Source: an uncultured Collinsella sp. (lineage in GTDB: Bacteria > Actinomycetota > Coriobacteriia > Coriobacteriales > Coriobacteriaceae). From it: a stretch of DNA of 16,863 bases. Position numbers and translations under genes: made by a program. The stretch spans positions 1 to 16,863 of the forward strand of contig CAKUBM010000034.1 in NCBI GenBank assembly GCA_934643145.1, written 5' to 3'. The notes under the pieces were generated by a model, which searched no databases, was not told where the DNA came from, and was given only the letters and a program-made list of their open reading frames with translations. How positions within the stretch are numbered: position 1 is the first letter of the stretch; the number at the start of each line of letters is the position of its first letter. Below, in pieces: positions 5,979 through 14,935 of this stretch.

Positions 5979-6245
5979 ATGGCTAATGATTTTTCTGCAC
6001 GTCAGCCGCGTCGTAAGTACTGCCAGTTCTGCAAGGAGAACACTGAGTTCATCGACTATAAGGACACTCAGCTTCTCCGTAAGTACATGACCGACCGTGG
6101 CAAGATCAAGCCCCGTCGCGTCACTGGCGCTTGCACGCAGCATCAGCATGACATCGCCAACGCCATCAAGCGCGCCCGCGAGATGGCTCTCCTGCCGTAC
6201 ACCGTCCCCGTGGTTTCCTCTCGTGGCAACCGCGACCGCGGCTAA
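5979..6245 (+). CDS. rpsR: 30S ribosomal protein S18, cysteine-containing (C+) form
   Basis: An 88-residue S18 with the conserved core [21 protein letters not shown] (about 27-47). S18 binds 16S rRNA together with S6. It carries C15-x2-C18 and C52-x2-H55, a possible zinc site as in the C+ paralogues of actinobacteria, which are replaced by C- copies under zinc starvation in some species. I start at the ATG at 5979 with GAAAGG nine bases upstream; the frame extends to 5928 but over the intercistronic hairpin. It ends 15 bases before rplI. Confidence 0.97.
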   Translation: MANDFSARQPRRKYCQFCKENTEFIDYKDTQLLRKYMTDRGKIKPRRVTGACTQHQHDIANAIKRAREMALLPYTVPVVSSRGNRDRG

Positions 6246-6260
6246 GAAGGGAGACGCATC

Positions 6261-6800
6261 ATGAAGGTTATTCTTCTCGATGAGATCAAGGGCAAGGGCG
6301 GCGAGGGTGACGTCGTAGAGGTCGCTCAGGGTTACGCTGAGAACTTCCTGTTCCCCAAGAAGCTCGCTGTTGCCGCCACCAAGGGCAACCTCAAGCAGCT
6401 TGACGAGCGTCGCAACAACATCGCCAAGCGCGAGGCCGTCCGTCTGGCTACCGCCAACGAGACCAAGGCTGCCTTCGAGGGCAAGACGGTCACCGTTGAC
6501 GTCAAGGTCGGCGACGAGGGCATCCTCTTTGGCTCCGTTACCGCCGCTATGATCGCTGACGCCATCAAGGCTCAGCTCGGTATGGACATCGACCGCAAGC
6601 GCGTCGAGCTCGGTAAGCCCATCAAGGTTGCCGGTGCCCACACCGTTGCCATCTCGCTGTACCGCGAGATCAAGGCCGAGGTTGTCGTTCTCGTCGGCGT
6701 TACCGCCGAGGAGCTCGCTGCCGAGGCTGAGGTCGAGGAGGCCGCTGAGGTCGCCGAGGCCGAGACCGCCGAGGTCGAGACTGAGGCTGCTGCCGAGTAG
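6261..6800 (+). CDS. rplI: 50S ribosomal protein L9 with acidic C-terminal tail
   Basis: A 179-residue L9. Residues 1-50 are the N-terminal rRNA-binding domain (MKVILLDEIKGKGGEGDVVE, FPKKLAVAAT), then the long connecting helix and the C-terminal domain (about 80-148). Typical L9 is about 150 residues; here about 30 more follow, made almost only of E, A, V and T (AEVEEAAEVAEAETAEVETE). L9 sits at the base of the L1 stalk and helps maintain reading frame. The tail is low-complexity and was probably added by repeat expansion. A Shine-Dalgarno (GAAGGGAG) precedes the ATG. It is the last gene of the operon, followed by a strong terminator. Confidence 0.97.
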   Translation: MKVILLDEIKGKGGEGDVVEVAQGYAENFLFPKKLAVAATKGNLKQLDERRNNIAKREAVRLATANETKAAFEGKTVTVDVKVGDEGILFGSVTAAMIADAIKAQLGMDIDRKRVELGKPIKVAGAHTVAISLYREIKAEVVVLVGVTAEELAAEAEVEEAAEVAEAETAEVETEAAAE

Positions 6801-6832
6801 CATTTGCTGCAACGCAACAATCTTGTTCTAAG

Positions 6833-6866
6833 AAGGGCGCTCTGGGAAACCAGGGCGCCCTTTTGT
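6833..6866 (+). terminator. Terminator of the rpsF-ssb-rpsR-rplI operon
   Basis: AAGGGCGCTCTGG (6833-6845) and its inverse copy (6850-6862, one G-T pair) enclose a GAAA tetraloop, followed by TTGTTATTT. A classical Rho-independent terminator 33 bases after rplI. Confidence 0.93.
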
Positions 6867-6907
6867 TATTTGCGCTGAGTGAGTGTCATGGTGAACGTTG
6901 CGTCGAA

Positions 6908-6923
6908 GTCCTATATACAGGAC
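6908..6923. repeat. Short palindrome in the dnaB upstream region
   Basis: GTCCT (6908-6912) and AGGAC (6919-6923) flank ATATAC. It lies between the rplI terminator and the dnaB promoter. It is short and could be a factor site or chance. Confidence 0.25.
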
Positions 6924-6982
6924 CGTTCATCCGTTTGGTTCGGTGATGATTGGCGGCGCGCGGCGCGTTTTGGGACCGTGGC

Positions 6983-6991
6983 TGATACTAT
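6983..6991 (+). promoter_or_regulatory. Extended -10 promoter of dnaB
   Basis: TGATACTAT forms a TGn extended -10 with TACTAT at 6986-6991. No good -35 is present at the right distance, as is usual for extended -10 promoters. Transcription would start near 6998, about 27 bases before the dnaB start. Confidence 0.5.
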
Positions 6992-7024
6992 GGATGCTCG
7001 CAAGCGATATGAATGAGGATGCTC

Positions 7025-8416
7025 ATGGCATATGACGATAGGGAGACCGGGCTGACGGTTGAGGACCGCGGCTCAAAGTTGGGTCTTCCCCAAAACCAAG
7101 ATGCAGAGGCCAATGTACTGGCCGCTATGCTGCTATCGCCCGAGGTGGTCGAAGAGGCCCAGGTCGAGCTGCAGCCCGATGACTTCTACCGGCCCATTCA
7201 TAAGACCATTTATACCGCGATGGTCGATATGTACAACAGCCGCATTCCCATCGACTCCATCTCGCTGATCGATTACCTGCGAAGCATCAACAAGCTCGAT
7301 GCCGTGGGTGGCGAGGCCTACATTTTGGAGTTGATGGGTCAGACCCTGTCGCTCGTCAACTGGCAGCACCATGCCGCCATCGTCCGCCGCGACTCGATGC
7401 TGCGCGAGCTGATCGGCGCCACCAACGAGATCAACGCGCTGGCCTATAACGCCCCCACCGACACCAAAGAGGTCGTGGAGCTAGCCGAGAGCAAGCTGCT
7501 CAAGGTTACGGCGCGCGAGGTCAAGTCGAGCTACAAGACGCTGACCGAGTTTATGGTCGAGGCCTATAACGAGGCCGAGGAAGTGTGCCAGGCTGGTGGC
7601 CAGGCTGCGGGCGTGCCCACGGGCTTCCCGTCGCTCGACCGCATGCTCATGGGTTTCCGCGAGGGCCAGCTCATCATCATCGGCGCCCGCCCTGCTGTGG
7701 GTAAGACGTCGTTCGCCCTGAATCTGGCGCTCAACGCTGCCGCCGCTGGTTATACCGTCGGCTTCTTCTCTCTGGAGATGTCGGGCAAGGAAATTGCCCA
7801 GCGCCTGATTTGCGCCTACGCCATGATCTCGATCAGTGACTTCCGCATGGGCCGCATTAGCCCCGAGCAGTGGGCTAATATCAACGAGGCCACGCAGACC
7901 TTGTCCAAGCTCGATATTCTGATTGACGATACGCCCGGCACCACAGTGACCGAGATTCGCGCCAAGAGCCGCCGCATGCTCCACAACAAGGAGAAGGCCA
8001 TCATCATCCTGGACTACCTGCAGCTGGTGAGTCCTCCGCCGGGACGTCGCTCCGAGAGCCGTACCGTCGAGGTCTCCGAGATGTCGCGTGGTCTGAAGAT
8101 CATGGCCAAGGAGCTCAAGATCCCGCTCATCGCGCTATCCCAGCTCTCGCGTCAGGTCGAATCCCGTACTGGCAAGCGCCCGCAGCTTTCCGACCTTCGT
8201 GAATCGGGCTCCATCGAGCAGGACGCCGATATCGTTATGTTCTTGGACCGCTCCGCCGACGAGGCCGAAGCCTCGCGCGACGATCGACCCGACGAGGGCG
8301 TTACGCGTATCGTCGTGGCCAAGAACCGTTCGGGCCCGATTGGCGACGTCGACCTGATGTTCCTACCGGCATCCACCAAGTTCTATGAGCTTGATGGGGC
8401 ACATGCCGAGGAGTAG
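7025..8416 (+). CDS. dnaB: Replicative DNA helicase DnaB
   Basis: A 463-residue DnaB, near the usual 440-470. The N-terminal helical domain covers about 20-150 (PQNQDAEANVLAAMLL, LQPDDFYRPIHKTIY). After the linker the RecA-like motor follows: Walker A GARPAVGKTS at 220-229, Walker B IIILDYLQL at 326-334 and SDLRESGSIEQDAD at 399-412. The protein unwinds DNA ahead of the fork as a hexameric ring. Three in-frame ATGs lie close together (7013, 7019, 7025); GAGG six bases before 7025 favours that one. No intein is present. It is transcribed separately from the ribosomal operon, with a terminator and a new promoter between. Confidence 0.98.
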   Translation: MAYDDRETGLTVEDRGSKLGLPQNQDAEANVLAAMLLSPEVVEEAQVELQPDDFYRPIHKTIYTAMVDMYNSRIPIDSISLIDYLRSINKLDAVGGEAYILELMGQTLSLVNWQHHAAIVRRDSMLRELIGATNEINALAYNAPTDTKEVVELAESKLLKVTAREVKSSYKTLTEFMVEAYNEAEEVCQAGGQAAGVPTGFPSLDRMLMGFREGQLIIIGARPAVGKTSFALNLALNAAAAGYTVGFFSLEMSGKEIAQRLICAYAMISISDFRMGRISPEQWANINEATQTLSKLDILIDDTPGTTVTEIRAKSRRMLHNKEKAIIILDYLQLVSPPPGRRSESRTVEVSEMSRGLKIMAKELKIPLIALSQLSRQVESRTGKRPQLSDLRESGSIEQDADIVMFLDRSADEAEASRDDRPDEGVTRIVVAKNRSGPIGDVDLMFLPASTKFYELDGAHAEE

Positions 8417-8437
8417 GACAGGCGCCCGTTGCACGGG

Positions 8438-8443
8438 TATACT
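8438..8443 (+). promoter_or_regulatory. Possible -10 box of purA
   Basis: TATACT lies 66 bases before purA, with no clear -35. A short hairpin, CCCGT-TGC-ACGGG, precedes it. I see no purine riboswitch in the leader. Confidence 0.35.
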
Positions 8444-8500
8444 GGGAATGTTTTGTGCTTCTGCGTGCCGGCGTGGCGCGTAGACAGTCCATGAATGTAA

Positions 8501-9796
<1,296 letters not shown>

Positions 9797-9818
9797 TCGG
9801 GACTATTTGGTTATTGCG

Positions 9819-9860
9819 ATATACCCCTTTGCAGCCCGGACGGGCGGCCGAGGGGTATAT
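9819..9860 (+). other. Large hairpin between purA and purD
   Basis: ATATACCCCT (9819-9828) and AGGGGTATAT (9851-9860) pair perfectly; inside, GCCC and GGGC form a second stem. TTTGCTTGC follows, a poor T run. It is either a weak purA terminator, a partial attenuator or a processing site. No known riboswitch is recognised. Confidence 0.55.
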
Positions 9861-9914
9861 TTGCTTGCAAAGGGCTCGCGCGGAGCGGGCCATTCATCCA
9901 TAGAGGAGGCACCC

Positions 9915-11219
9915 TTGAAGGCGGACACTCAAACCATCGACATCCTGTTGTTGGGCAGCGGCGGCCGTGAGCATGCTTTGGCAGCTAAGCTCGCAGCATC
10001 ACCGCGCGCCGGCAAGCTCTACATCGCGCCGGGCAACGGCGGCACCGCGAGCTGCGGCGAGAACGTTGTTCTCGACGACTGTGATCCTGCGGCCGTGGCG
10101 GCGTTTGCGCAGAGCCACGGATGCGGACTCGTGGTAATTGGCCCCGAGGCTCCGCTCGTGGCGGGCGTGGCCGACGCCGTGCGCGCGGCGGGCATTCCCT
10201 GCTTTGGCCCGGGTGCCGAGGGCGCCCAGATGGAGGGTTCCAAGCTGTTCTCCAAGCAGCTCATGGAGCGCGCCGGTATCCCGACGGCAGCCTACGGCTC
10301 GTTTACCGACGAGGCTTCGGCTCTCGCCTACGTGCGCGAGCAGGGCGCTCCGCTGGTCGTGAAGGCCGACGGCCTTGCCGCGGGCAAGGGCGTTATCGTG
10401 GCGACCGAACTTGAGCAGGCCGAGGAGGCCGTGCGCGAGTGCTTTGGCGGCACCTTTGGCGATGCCGGCAACACCGTGGTTATCGAGGAGATGCTCGTTG
10501 GTCCCGAGTGCTCGCTGCTGGCCTTTACCGACGGCAAGACCGTGCGCCCCATGGCCACCTCGCAGGACCACAAGCGCGCGCTCGAGGGTGACAAGGGCCC
10601 CAACACCGGTGGCATGGGTGTCTACAGCCCGGTGCCCATCGTGACCGACGAGGAGCACGCCACCATGGTGGCGGTCATGGAGCAGACCGTGGCAGAGCTC
10701 GCTGCCGAGGGTATCGACTATCGCGGCTGCCTGTACGGCGGCTTTATGCTTACCCCGGCCGGCCCCAAGGTGCTGGAGTTCAATGCCCGCTTTGGCGATC
10801 CCGAGACGCAGGTCGTGCTGCCGCGCCTTAAGAATGACCTGGTTGAGGTCATGCTCGCCTGCGCCAACTGCGAGCTCGATCAGATTGAGCTCGACTGGCG
10901 TGACGAGTGGGCCGTGGCCGTTGTCCTGACGAGCGCGGGCTATCCCGGCAGCTACGAGAAGGGCAAGGTCATCACCGGTATCGCCGATGCCGAGGCCATG
11001 GAGAACGTGACCGTGTACCACGCGGGCACTGCCGTGGTGGACGGCCAGCTCGTGACCAATGGTGGCCGCGTGCTTGCCGTGACCGCTCTGGGCGACACGT
11101 TCGAGAACGCTCGCAACCTTGCCTACGAGGCCTGCGAGAAGATTGATTTTGAGGGCAAGACTCTGCGTCACGACATCGGCCTGCGCGCGCTGCGCGGCCG
11201 TGACGCCTGGGATGCCTAA
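9915..11219 (+). CDS. purD: Phosphoribosylamine-glycine ligase (GARS)
   Basis: A 434-residue PurD, usual length. It joins 5-phosphoribosylamine and glycine with ATP in purine synthesis. The N domain begins [13 protein letters not shown] (11-23). The ATP-grasp core shows [15 protein letters not shown] (146-160), GPECSLLAF (196-204), [18 protein letters not shown] (218-235) and [14 protein letters not shown] (286-299). The C domain covers about 330-425. I start at the TTG at 9915: GGAGG lies five bases upstream and the protein then begins just before the first strand as in homologues. The frame is open to 9747 but overlaps purA and the hairpin. The Nudix gene follows after 21 bases. Confidence 0.97.
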   Translation: MKADTQTIDILLLGSGGREHALAAKLAASPRAGKLYIAPGNGGTASCGENVVLDDCDPAAVAAFAQSHGCGLVVIGPEAPLVAGVADAVRAAGIPCFGPGAEGAQMEGSKLFSKQLMERAGIPTAAYGSFTDEASALAYVREQGAPLVVKADGLAAGKGVIVATELEQAEEAVRECFGGTFGDAGNTVVIEEMLVGPECSLLAFTDGKTVRPMATSQDHKRALEGDKGPNTGGMGVYSPVPIVTDEEHATMVAVMEQTVAELAAEGIDYRGCLYGGFMLTPAGPKVLEFNARFGDPETQVVLPRLKNDLVEVMLACANCELDQIELDWRDEWAVAVVLTSAGYPGSYEKGKVITGIADAEAMENVTVYHAGTAVVDGQLVTNGGRVLAVTALGDTFENARNLAYEACEKIDFEGKTLRHDIGLRALRGRDAWDA

Positions 11220-11240
11220 AGTCCGAGAGGAATGAGACGG

Positions 11241-11936
11241 ATGGACGAGAAGAACGAAGAGCTCGTGGATGCGCAGATCGTCGAGGAGGACAGCCGCGTG
11301 TATGGGCACGCCGAGGGCGAGCCTGGCGGCGAGGTCGCTGACGAGCCGGTGCTGGTGCTGGGCGATGACGACCCGCACGATGCCGAGCTGCACGAGAAGA
11401 TTCTTTCGGAGGAGTGCGCCTGGAAAGGCAAGATCCTCGACGTCCACCGTCTTGAGGTTGAGCTGCCCAACGGCCACCGTAGCGCCCGCGACATCATTCG
11501 CCATCCGGGCGCGGCGGCCGTCGTGGCGCTGACCGAGAGCGGCAAGATCGTGCTGGTGCGTCAGTACCGCACCGCCATTGACCGCGTGACGGTCGAGATT
11601 CCCGCCGGCAAGCTCGATCCGGGTGAGGATCCGCTCGATTGCGCCAAGCGTGAGCTGCACGAGGAGACGGGCTTTAGGGCCGGCCGCATCCGCTTTTTGA
11701 CGTCGATTGTCACGACCTGCGGCTTCTGCGACGAGATCATCCATATCTACTTGGCTACCAAGCTCGAGTTCGACGCGCCCAACCCCGATGATGACGAGTT
11801 CGTCAACGTGGACTTGGTGCCGCTGCACGAGCTGATCGATGCCGTGCTCGACGGCAAGATCGAGGATGCCAAGACCGTCGTGGGCGCGCTCGCCTGCGAC
11901 AGTATTGCGCACCGTTTAGGTGGCGCGGAACTGTAG
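11241..11936 (+). CDS. Nudix hydrolase, ADP-ribose pyrophosphatase type
   Basis: A 231-residue protein. A complete Nudix box, G-x5-E-x7-REUxEExGU, runs from G123 to F145 (GKLDPGEDPLDCAKRELHEE, then TGF). The upstream VLVRQYRTAIDRVTVEIPAG (105-123) is typical of the ADP-ribose pyrophosphatase (NudF/YqkG) subgroup, which cuts ADP-ribose to AMP and ribose 5-phosphate. The first 55 residues are an acidic, probably disordered extension (EEDSRVYGHAEGEPGGEVAD) absent from the compact family members I know. The ATG at 11241 is favoured by GAGAGG ten bases upstream; the ATG at 11232 sits almost on that site. It is 21 bases behind purD, so likely co-transcribed. Confidence 0.9.
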   Translation: MDEKNEELVDAQIVEEDSRVYGHAEGEPGGEVADEPVLVLGDDDPHDAELHEKILSEECAWKGKILDVHRLEVELPNGHRSARDIIRHPGAAAVVALTESGKIVLVRQYRTAIDRVTVEIPAGKLDPGEDPLDCAKRELHEETGFRAGRIRFLTSIVTTCGFCDEIIHIYLATKLEFDAPNPDDDEFVNVDLVPLHELIDAVLDGKIEDAKTVVGALACDSIAHRLGGAEL

Positions 11937-11939
11937 CGA

Positions 11940-11954
11940 GCGAGGTAACCTCGC
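11940..11954 (+). other. Small hairpin after the Nudix gene
   Basis: GCGAGG (11940-11945) and CCTCGC (11949-11954) pair around TAA just after the Nudix stop codon. The following AGGTTTG is a poor T run. It may be a weak terminator separating the Nudix gene from the exporter. Confidence 0.4.
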
Positions 11955-11961
11955 AGGTTTG

Positions 11962-11967
11962 TATAAG
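11962..11967 (+). promoter_or_regulatory. Candidate -10 box of the ABC exporter
   Basis: TATAAG, preceded by TTTG, lies 7 bases before 11975. Transcription from it would begin at about 11974-11975, exactly the first base of the long hairpin. The -35 region is poor. Confidence 0.35.
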
Positions 11968-11974
11968 TCAGCGA

Positions 11975-12072
11975 AAGTGCTCCATTTGAGGCAAGGTGGC
12001 CTGAAAGAGGAGGGAAGCGTATGGATATACGCGACCGACGATTGAAGGCCAGATTGTCCAAATGGAGCACTT
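11975..12072 (+). promoter_or_regulatory. Nested 98-nt hairpin in the ABC exporter leader (riboregulator or MITE-like)
   Basis: The outer stem is a perfect 14-bp inverted repeat, AAGTGCTCCATTTG (11975-11988) with 12059-12072. After a one-base bulge, GGCAA/TTGTC adds five pairs (11990-11994, 12054-12058), then TGGCCT/AGGCCA (11997-12002, 12046-12051). A tip stem GCGTAT/ATACGC (12017-12022, 12027-12032) follows with a GGAT loop. The internal loop holds GAGGAGGG (12007-12014), a strong Shine-Dalgarno, and the tip stem holds an ATG (12021). CAGCG flanks the element on both sides (11969-11973, 12074-12078). I recognise no known riboswitch class. Confidence 0.6.
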
Positions 12073-12088
12073 GCAGCGTCGAGATGAA

Positions 12089-12110
12089 ACGCGGTTTGGT
12101 AAAACCGCGT
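12089..12110 (+). promoter_or_regulatory. Second leader hairpin next to the exporter ribosome binding site
   Basis: ACGCGGTTT (12089-12097) and AAACCGCGT (12102-12110) pair perfectly around GGTA. The AAGG used by the start at 12120 follows directly (12111-12114). No T run follows, so it would act on translation or mRNA stability rather than termination. Confidence 0.6.
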
Positions 12111-12119
12111 AAGGTGATT

Positions 12120-13892
12120 ATGCTGAAGAGGTTTTTGTCGTATTACAAGCCCCAGATGGGGCTTTTTGTTGCCGATACTGTTTGTGCTCTGGTGCTTGCC
12201 GCCATTGACCTGGCGTTTCCTATCATTCTGCGCAATCTGACCGGCGGGCTCTTTACCCAGGGCCAGGCTGCCATTATGCAGGCGCTCGGTATGATCGCGG
12301 TGGGCCTGGTGCTCATGTATGCCATCCGCTGCGCCTGCCGCTATTTTGTGAGCTATTGGGGCCACGTGATGGGCGCGCGCATGGAGTCGAAGATGCGCGA
12401 GGACCTGTTCGATCAGTACGAGCGCTTCAGCTTTGCGTACTTCGATCGCAACAGCTCGGGCGACATGATGAGCCGCGTCGTCAACGACCTGTTCGACATC
12501 TGCGAGGCGGCACATCACGTGCCCGAGTGGATCATCATCTGCGGCATCGAGATCGTCGGCTCGTTTGTGATTCTGTTTACCATCGCGCCGGTGCTGGCGC
12601 TCGCCATGGCTGTGGTGACGGCGGCGTTCGCGGTCATCATGTTTTGGCAGAACATGCGCATGCGCGAGGTCTTTAGCGACAACCGCAAAAAGATCAGCGG
12701 CATCAATGCACAGCTGCAAGATTCGCTGGCTGGCATGCGTGTGGTCAAGAGTTTTGCGAATGAGGAGACCGAGCGCTCCAAGTTCCGCGCCTCCAACAAT
12801 CGCTATCTCTCGTCCAAGGAGAACATGTATCACGCCATGGGCGTCTACACCGCGACGTATGGCCTGCTCTCGGGCGTGCTGTACGTGATCGTGGTGCTGC
12901 TGGGTGGTTGGCTCGTTGCCCAGGGTCAGCTGCAGGCGGTCGATATGGCAACCTTCGCGCTCTACATTTCGCTGTTCTGCACGCCGCTCGAGACACTCGT
13001 CAATTCGGCCGAAATGTATCAGAAGGCCATCGCCGGCTTTAAGCGTATGGACGAGGTGCTCTCGGCCGCGCCGGATATCCAGGACAAGCCGGGCGCCACG
13101 GATCTGCAGGTGACCGCCGGCGCCGTGGATTATCACGACGTGTGCTTTAACTACGAGGACGTTGAGCTGGGCGAGGCCGGTGCCGATGAGCGACCCGTGA
13201 TCGACCACATGGACCTGTCCATCAAACCTGGTCAGACCATTGCACTGGTCGGCCCCTCGGGCGGCGGTAAGTCCACGACCTGCTCGCTGCTGCCGCGCTT
13301 TTATGACGTGGCTGCCGGATCCATCAGCATCGACGGTCAGGACGTGCGCGACGTGACGCAGCAGAGCCTGCGCCGCGCCATCGGCCTGGTGCAGCAGGAC
13401 GTCTACCTGTTCGATGGCACGATCGGCGAGAACATCGCCTACGGCAAGCCGGGCGCCACGGCAGAAGAGATCGCCGAGGCCGCTCGCCGTGCCAATATCG
13501 ACACCTTTATCGAGTCGCTGCCGCAGGGCTATGACACGGTCGTGGGCGAGCGCGGCAGCCGTCTTTCGGGCGGACAGAAGCAGCGCGTTGCCATCGCGCG
13601 CGTGTTTCTCAAGAACCCCAAGATCCTGATTTTGGACGAGGCGACGAGTGCTTTGGATAATGAGAGCGAGGAGGCGGTGCAGGAGTCACTCGAAGAGCTG
13701 GCACGCGGCCGCACCACGATTATCATTGCCCATCGTCTTTCGACCATTAAGCATGCCGATGAGATCGCGACCGTTGAGCATGGTCGCGTTGTGGAGCGTG
13801 GCACGCACGAGGAGCTTCTCGCCCGTGGCGGCACCTATGCCCGTTACTATCGAATGCAGTTCGAAGGTGCGCGTGCGCACGAGCTCGACTGA
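12120..13892 (+). CDS. Single-chain ABC exporter (permease-ATPase half-transporter)
   Basis: A 590-residue MsbA/LmrA-type half-transporter working as a dimer. The membrane domain (about 1-310) has six helices starting FLSYYKPQMGLFVADTVCAL. The ATPase follows: Walker A GPSGGGKST (378-386), Q-loop LVQQDVYLFDGTIGENIAYG, signature LSGGQ (482-486), Walker B ILILDEAT (502-509), D-loop SALD (510-513) and the switch H538 (IIAHRLST). All catalytic residues are present. The substrate is not visible; exporters of this group move lipids, drugs or peptides. I chose the ATG at 12120 (AAGG five bases upstream) because ABC exporters usually begin here and the 33 codons before use codons rare in this genome (ATA, CGA, AGA). 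An in-frame ATG at 12021 has a much stronger Shine-Dalgarno and would give 623 residues. A one-TM protein follows after 19 bases. Confidence 0.93.
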   Translation: MLKRFLSYYKPQMGLFVADTVCALVLAAIDLAFPIILRNLTGGLFTQGQAAIMQALGMIAVGLVLMYAIRCACRYFVSYWGHVMGARMESKMREDLFDQYERFSFAYFDRNSSGDMMSRVVNDLFDICEAAHHVPEWIIICGIEIVGSFVILFTIAPVLALAMAVVTAAFAVIMFWQNMRMREVFSDNRKKISGINAQLQDSLAGMRVVKSFANEETERSKFRASNNRYLSSKENMYHAMGVYTATYGLLSGVLYVIVVLLGGWLVAQGQLQAVDMATFALYISLFCTPLETLVNSAEMYQKAIAGFKRMDEVLSAAPDIQDKPGATDLQVTAGAVDYHDVCFNYEDVELGEAGADERPVIDHMDLSIKPGQTIALVGPSGGGKSTTCSLLPRFYDVAAGSISIDGQDVRDVTQQSLRRAIGLVQQDVYLFDGTIGENIAYGKPGATAEEIAEAARRANIDTFIESLPQGYDTVVGERGSRLSGGQKQRVAIARVFLKNPKILILDEATSALDNESEEAVQESLEELARGRTTIIIAHRLSTIKHADEIATVEHGRVVERGTHEELLARGGTYARYYRMQFEGARAHELD

Positions 13893-13911
13893 TTGATATG
13901 ACAGGAAGTTT

Positions 13912-14877
13912 ATGGCTGACAAGAACCCTTTGACTCCGGAAGAAGTGACGGAGTTATTCTCCGAAATCGATGCATCCGGTGTCTTGGATCCCACGCTTGC
14001 CAAAAAGCGAACCGAGCGCATGCGTGAGAAGGAGGCTGCGGCCAAGCGCGGTGACAAAGCGGCGCTAGCGCAGCTGCGCAGCGAGGACCGCGCGAGCCAG
14101 GCAAAACATATCGACCCGCTGTCCGAGGACGATCCTTCGGGCTCGCAGGTGAGCCATACCATTACGAAGACTGCCATGGCCGTGGTCATCGGTATTTTGG
14201 TGCTGATCGTGGGCATGCAGATCGGCTACGGCGTGATGCGCCGTCTGAATACCGCCAACTTGTCCGAGAGCGTTTCGGTGGATACCGTTTCGACGGCGCT
14301 GAAGGGCGGCCTTGAGTGGGGCAACGGCTTTACGCAGTTTCCGCTCGATTTTACCGTCGACGAGGCCGATGAGCGCACGGGCACGGTTGAGGTGACGGTG
14401 TTGGACACATCGTCTGCCAATGAGCTCGAGCTGCTGTCCAACGGGCAGATCCAGGCCGCGGCGCTTGCGACCAACGCCCTGCTCAACGACAAGATTGACC
14501 GCGTGGTGTATAACGTTCACGCCTATATCGACGAGGATAGCAACATTCAGCACGATTCCTTTTTTGGCATGTTTCCCGCGCGGGGTCATCAGAGCGCCAT
14601 TTTGACGTTCGTGTGGACCAAGAGCTCATCCAACGCCACGAGTATCGACTGGAAGATGCGCATCGTAAGCATGGACGACACCATTGCCGAGCGCATTCAA
14701 AAACAGGTGAACTCGGTTTCGTCGCTGATCGAGGACCCGGTGGTGAGCCAGACCAAGATTGACGAGGAAAAGGCCGAACGTGACCTGGAGCATCGTCTGC
14801 ATGGCCGCGAGATTTTCCGCGGCGGCAAGCCCGATCGCTCACCGTCCGATCTGCTGGAACAGGACAAGAAAAAGTAA
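13912..14877 (+). CDS. Hypothetical single-pass membrane protein
   Basis: A 321-residue protein of no family I recognise. Residues 1-80 are charged and probably cytoplasmic, with a basic, coiled-coil-prone part at about 30-65 (KKRTERMREKEAAAKRGDKA). One membrane helix lies at about 85-108 (TAMAVVIGILVLIVGMQIGY). The rest (110-321) would be outside: a mixed alpha/beta domain with no cysteine that could be a ligand-binding or assembly domain, then a charged tail ending KKK. AGGAAG precedes the ATG. The 19-base gap to the ABC exporter and the shared terminator suggest one operon, so a partner of the exporter is possible, but it is only an inference. Confidence 0.85.
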   Translation: MADKNPLTPEEVTELFSEIDASGVLDPTLAKKRTERMREKEAAAKRGDKAALAQLRSEDRASQAKHIDPLSEDDPSGSQVSHTITKTAMAVVIGILVLIVGMQIGYGVMRRLNTANLSESVSVDTVSTALKGGLEWGNGFTQFPLDFTVDEADERTGTVEVTVLDTSSANELELLSNGQIQAAALATNALLNDKIDRVVYNVHAYIDEDSNIQHDSFFGMFPARGHQSAILTFVWTKSSSNATSIDWKMRIVSMDDTIAERIQKQVNSVSSLIEDPVVSQTKIDEEKAERDLEHRLHGREIFRGGKPDRSPSDLLEQDKKK

Positions 14878-14884
14878 GACGCCG

Positions 14885-14922
14885 TCATCCCGCGTGAGCC
14901 ACAAGCCCCGCGGGATGATTTT
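14885..14922 (+). terminator. Terminator after the exporter operon
   Basis: TCATCCCGCG (14885-14894) and CGCGGGATGA (14909-14918) form a perfect 10-bp stem with a 14-nt loop, followed by TTTTC. It is 7 bases after the stop codon of the hypothetical protein. Confidence 0.85.
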
Positions 14923-14935
14923 CAATCCCCGTCCC

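Noticed and set aside
5040..6812. 590-codon open frame on the minus strand across rpsF-ssb-rpsR-rplI
   Set aside because: It mirrors the strong third-position GC bias of the well-identified ribosomal genes, gives a low-complexity L/D/G-rich protein and has no supporting start site.
7025..8416. Intein in DnaB
   Set aside because: Walker A and downstream motifs are uninterrupted and the length is normal.
9999..11912. 637-codon open frame on the minus strand across purD and the Nudix gene
   Set aside because: Shadow of codon bias opposite two clear enzymes; its product resembles no family.
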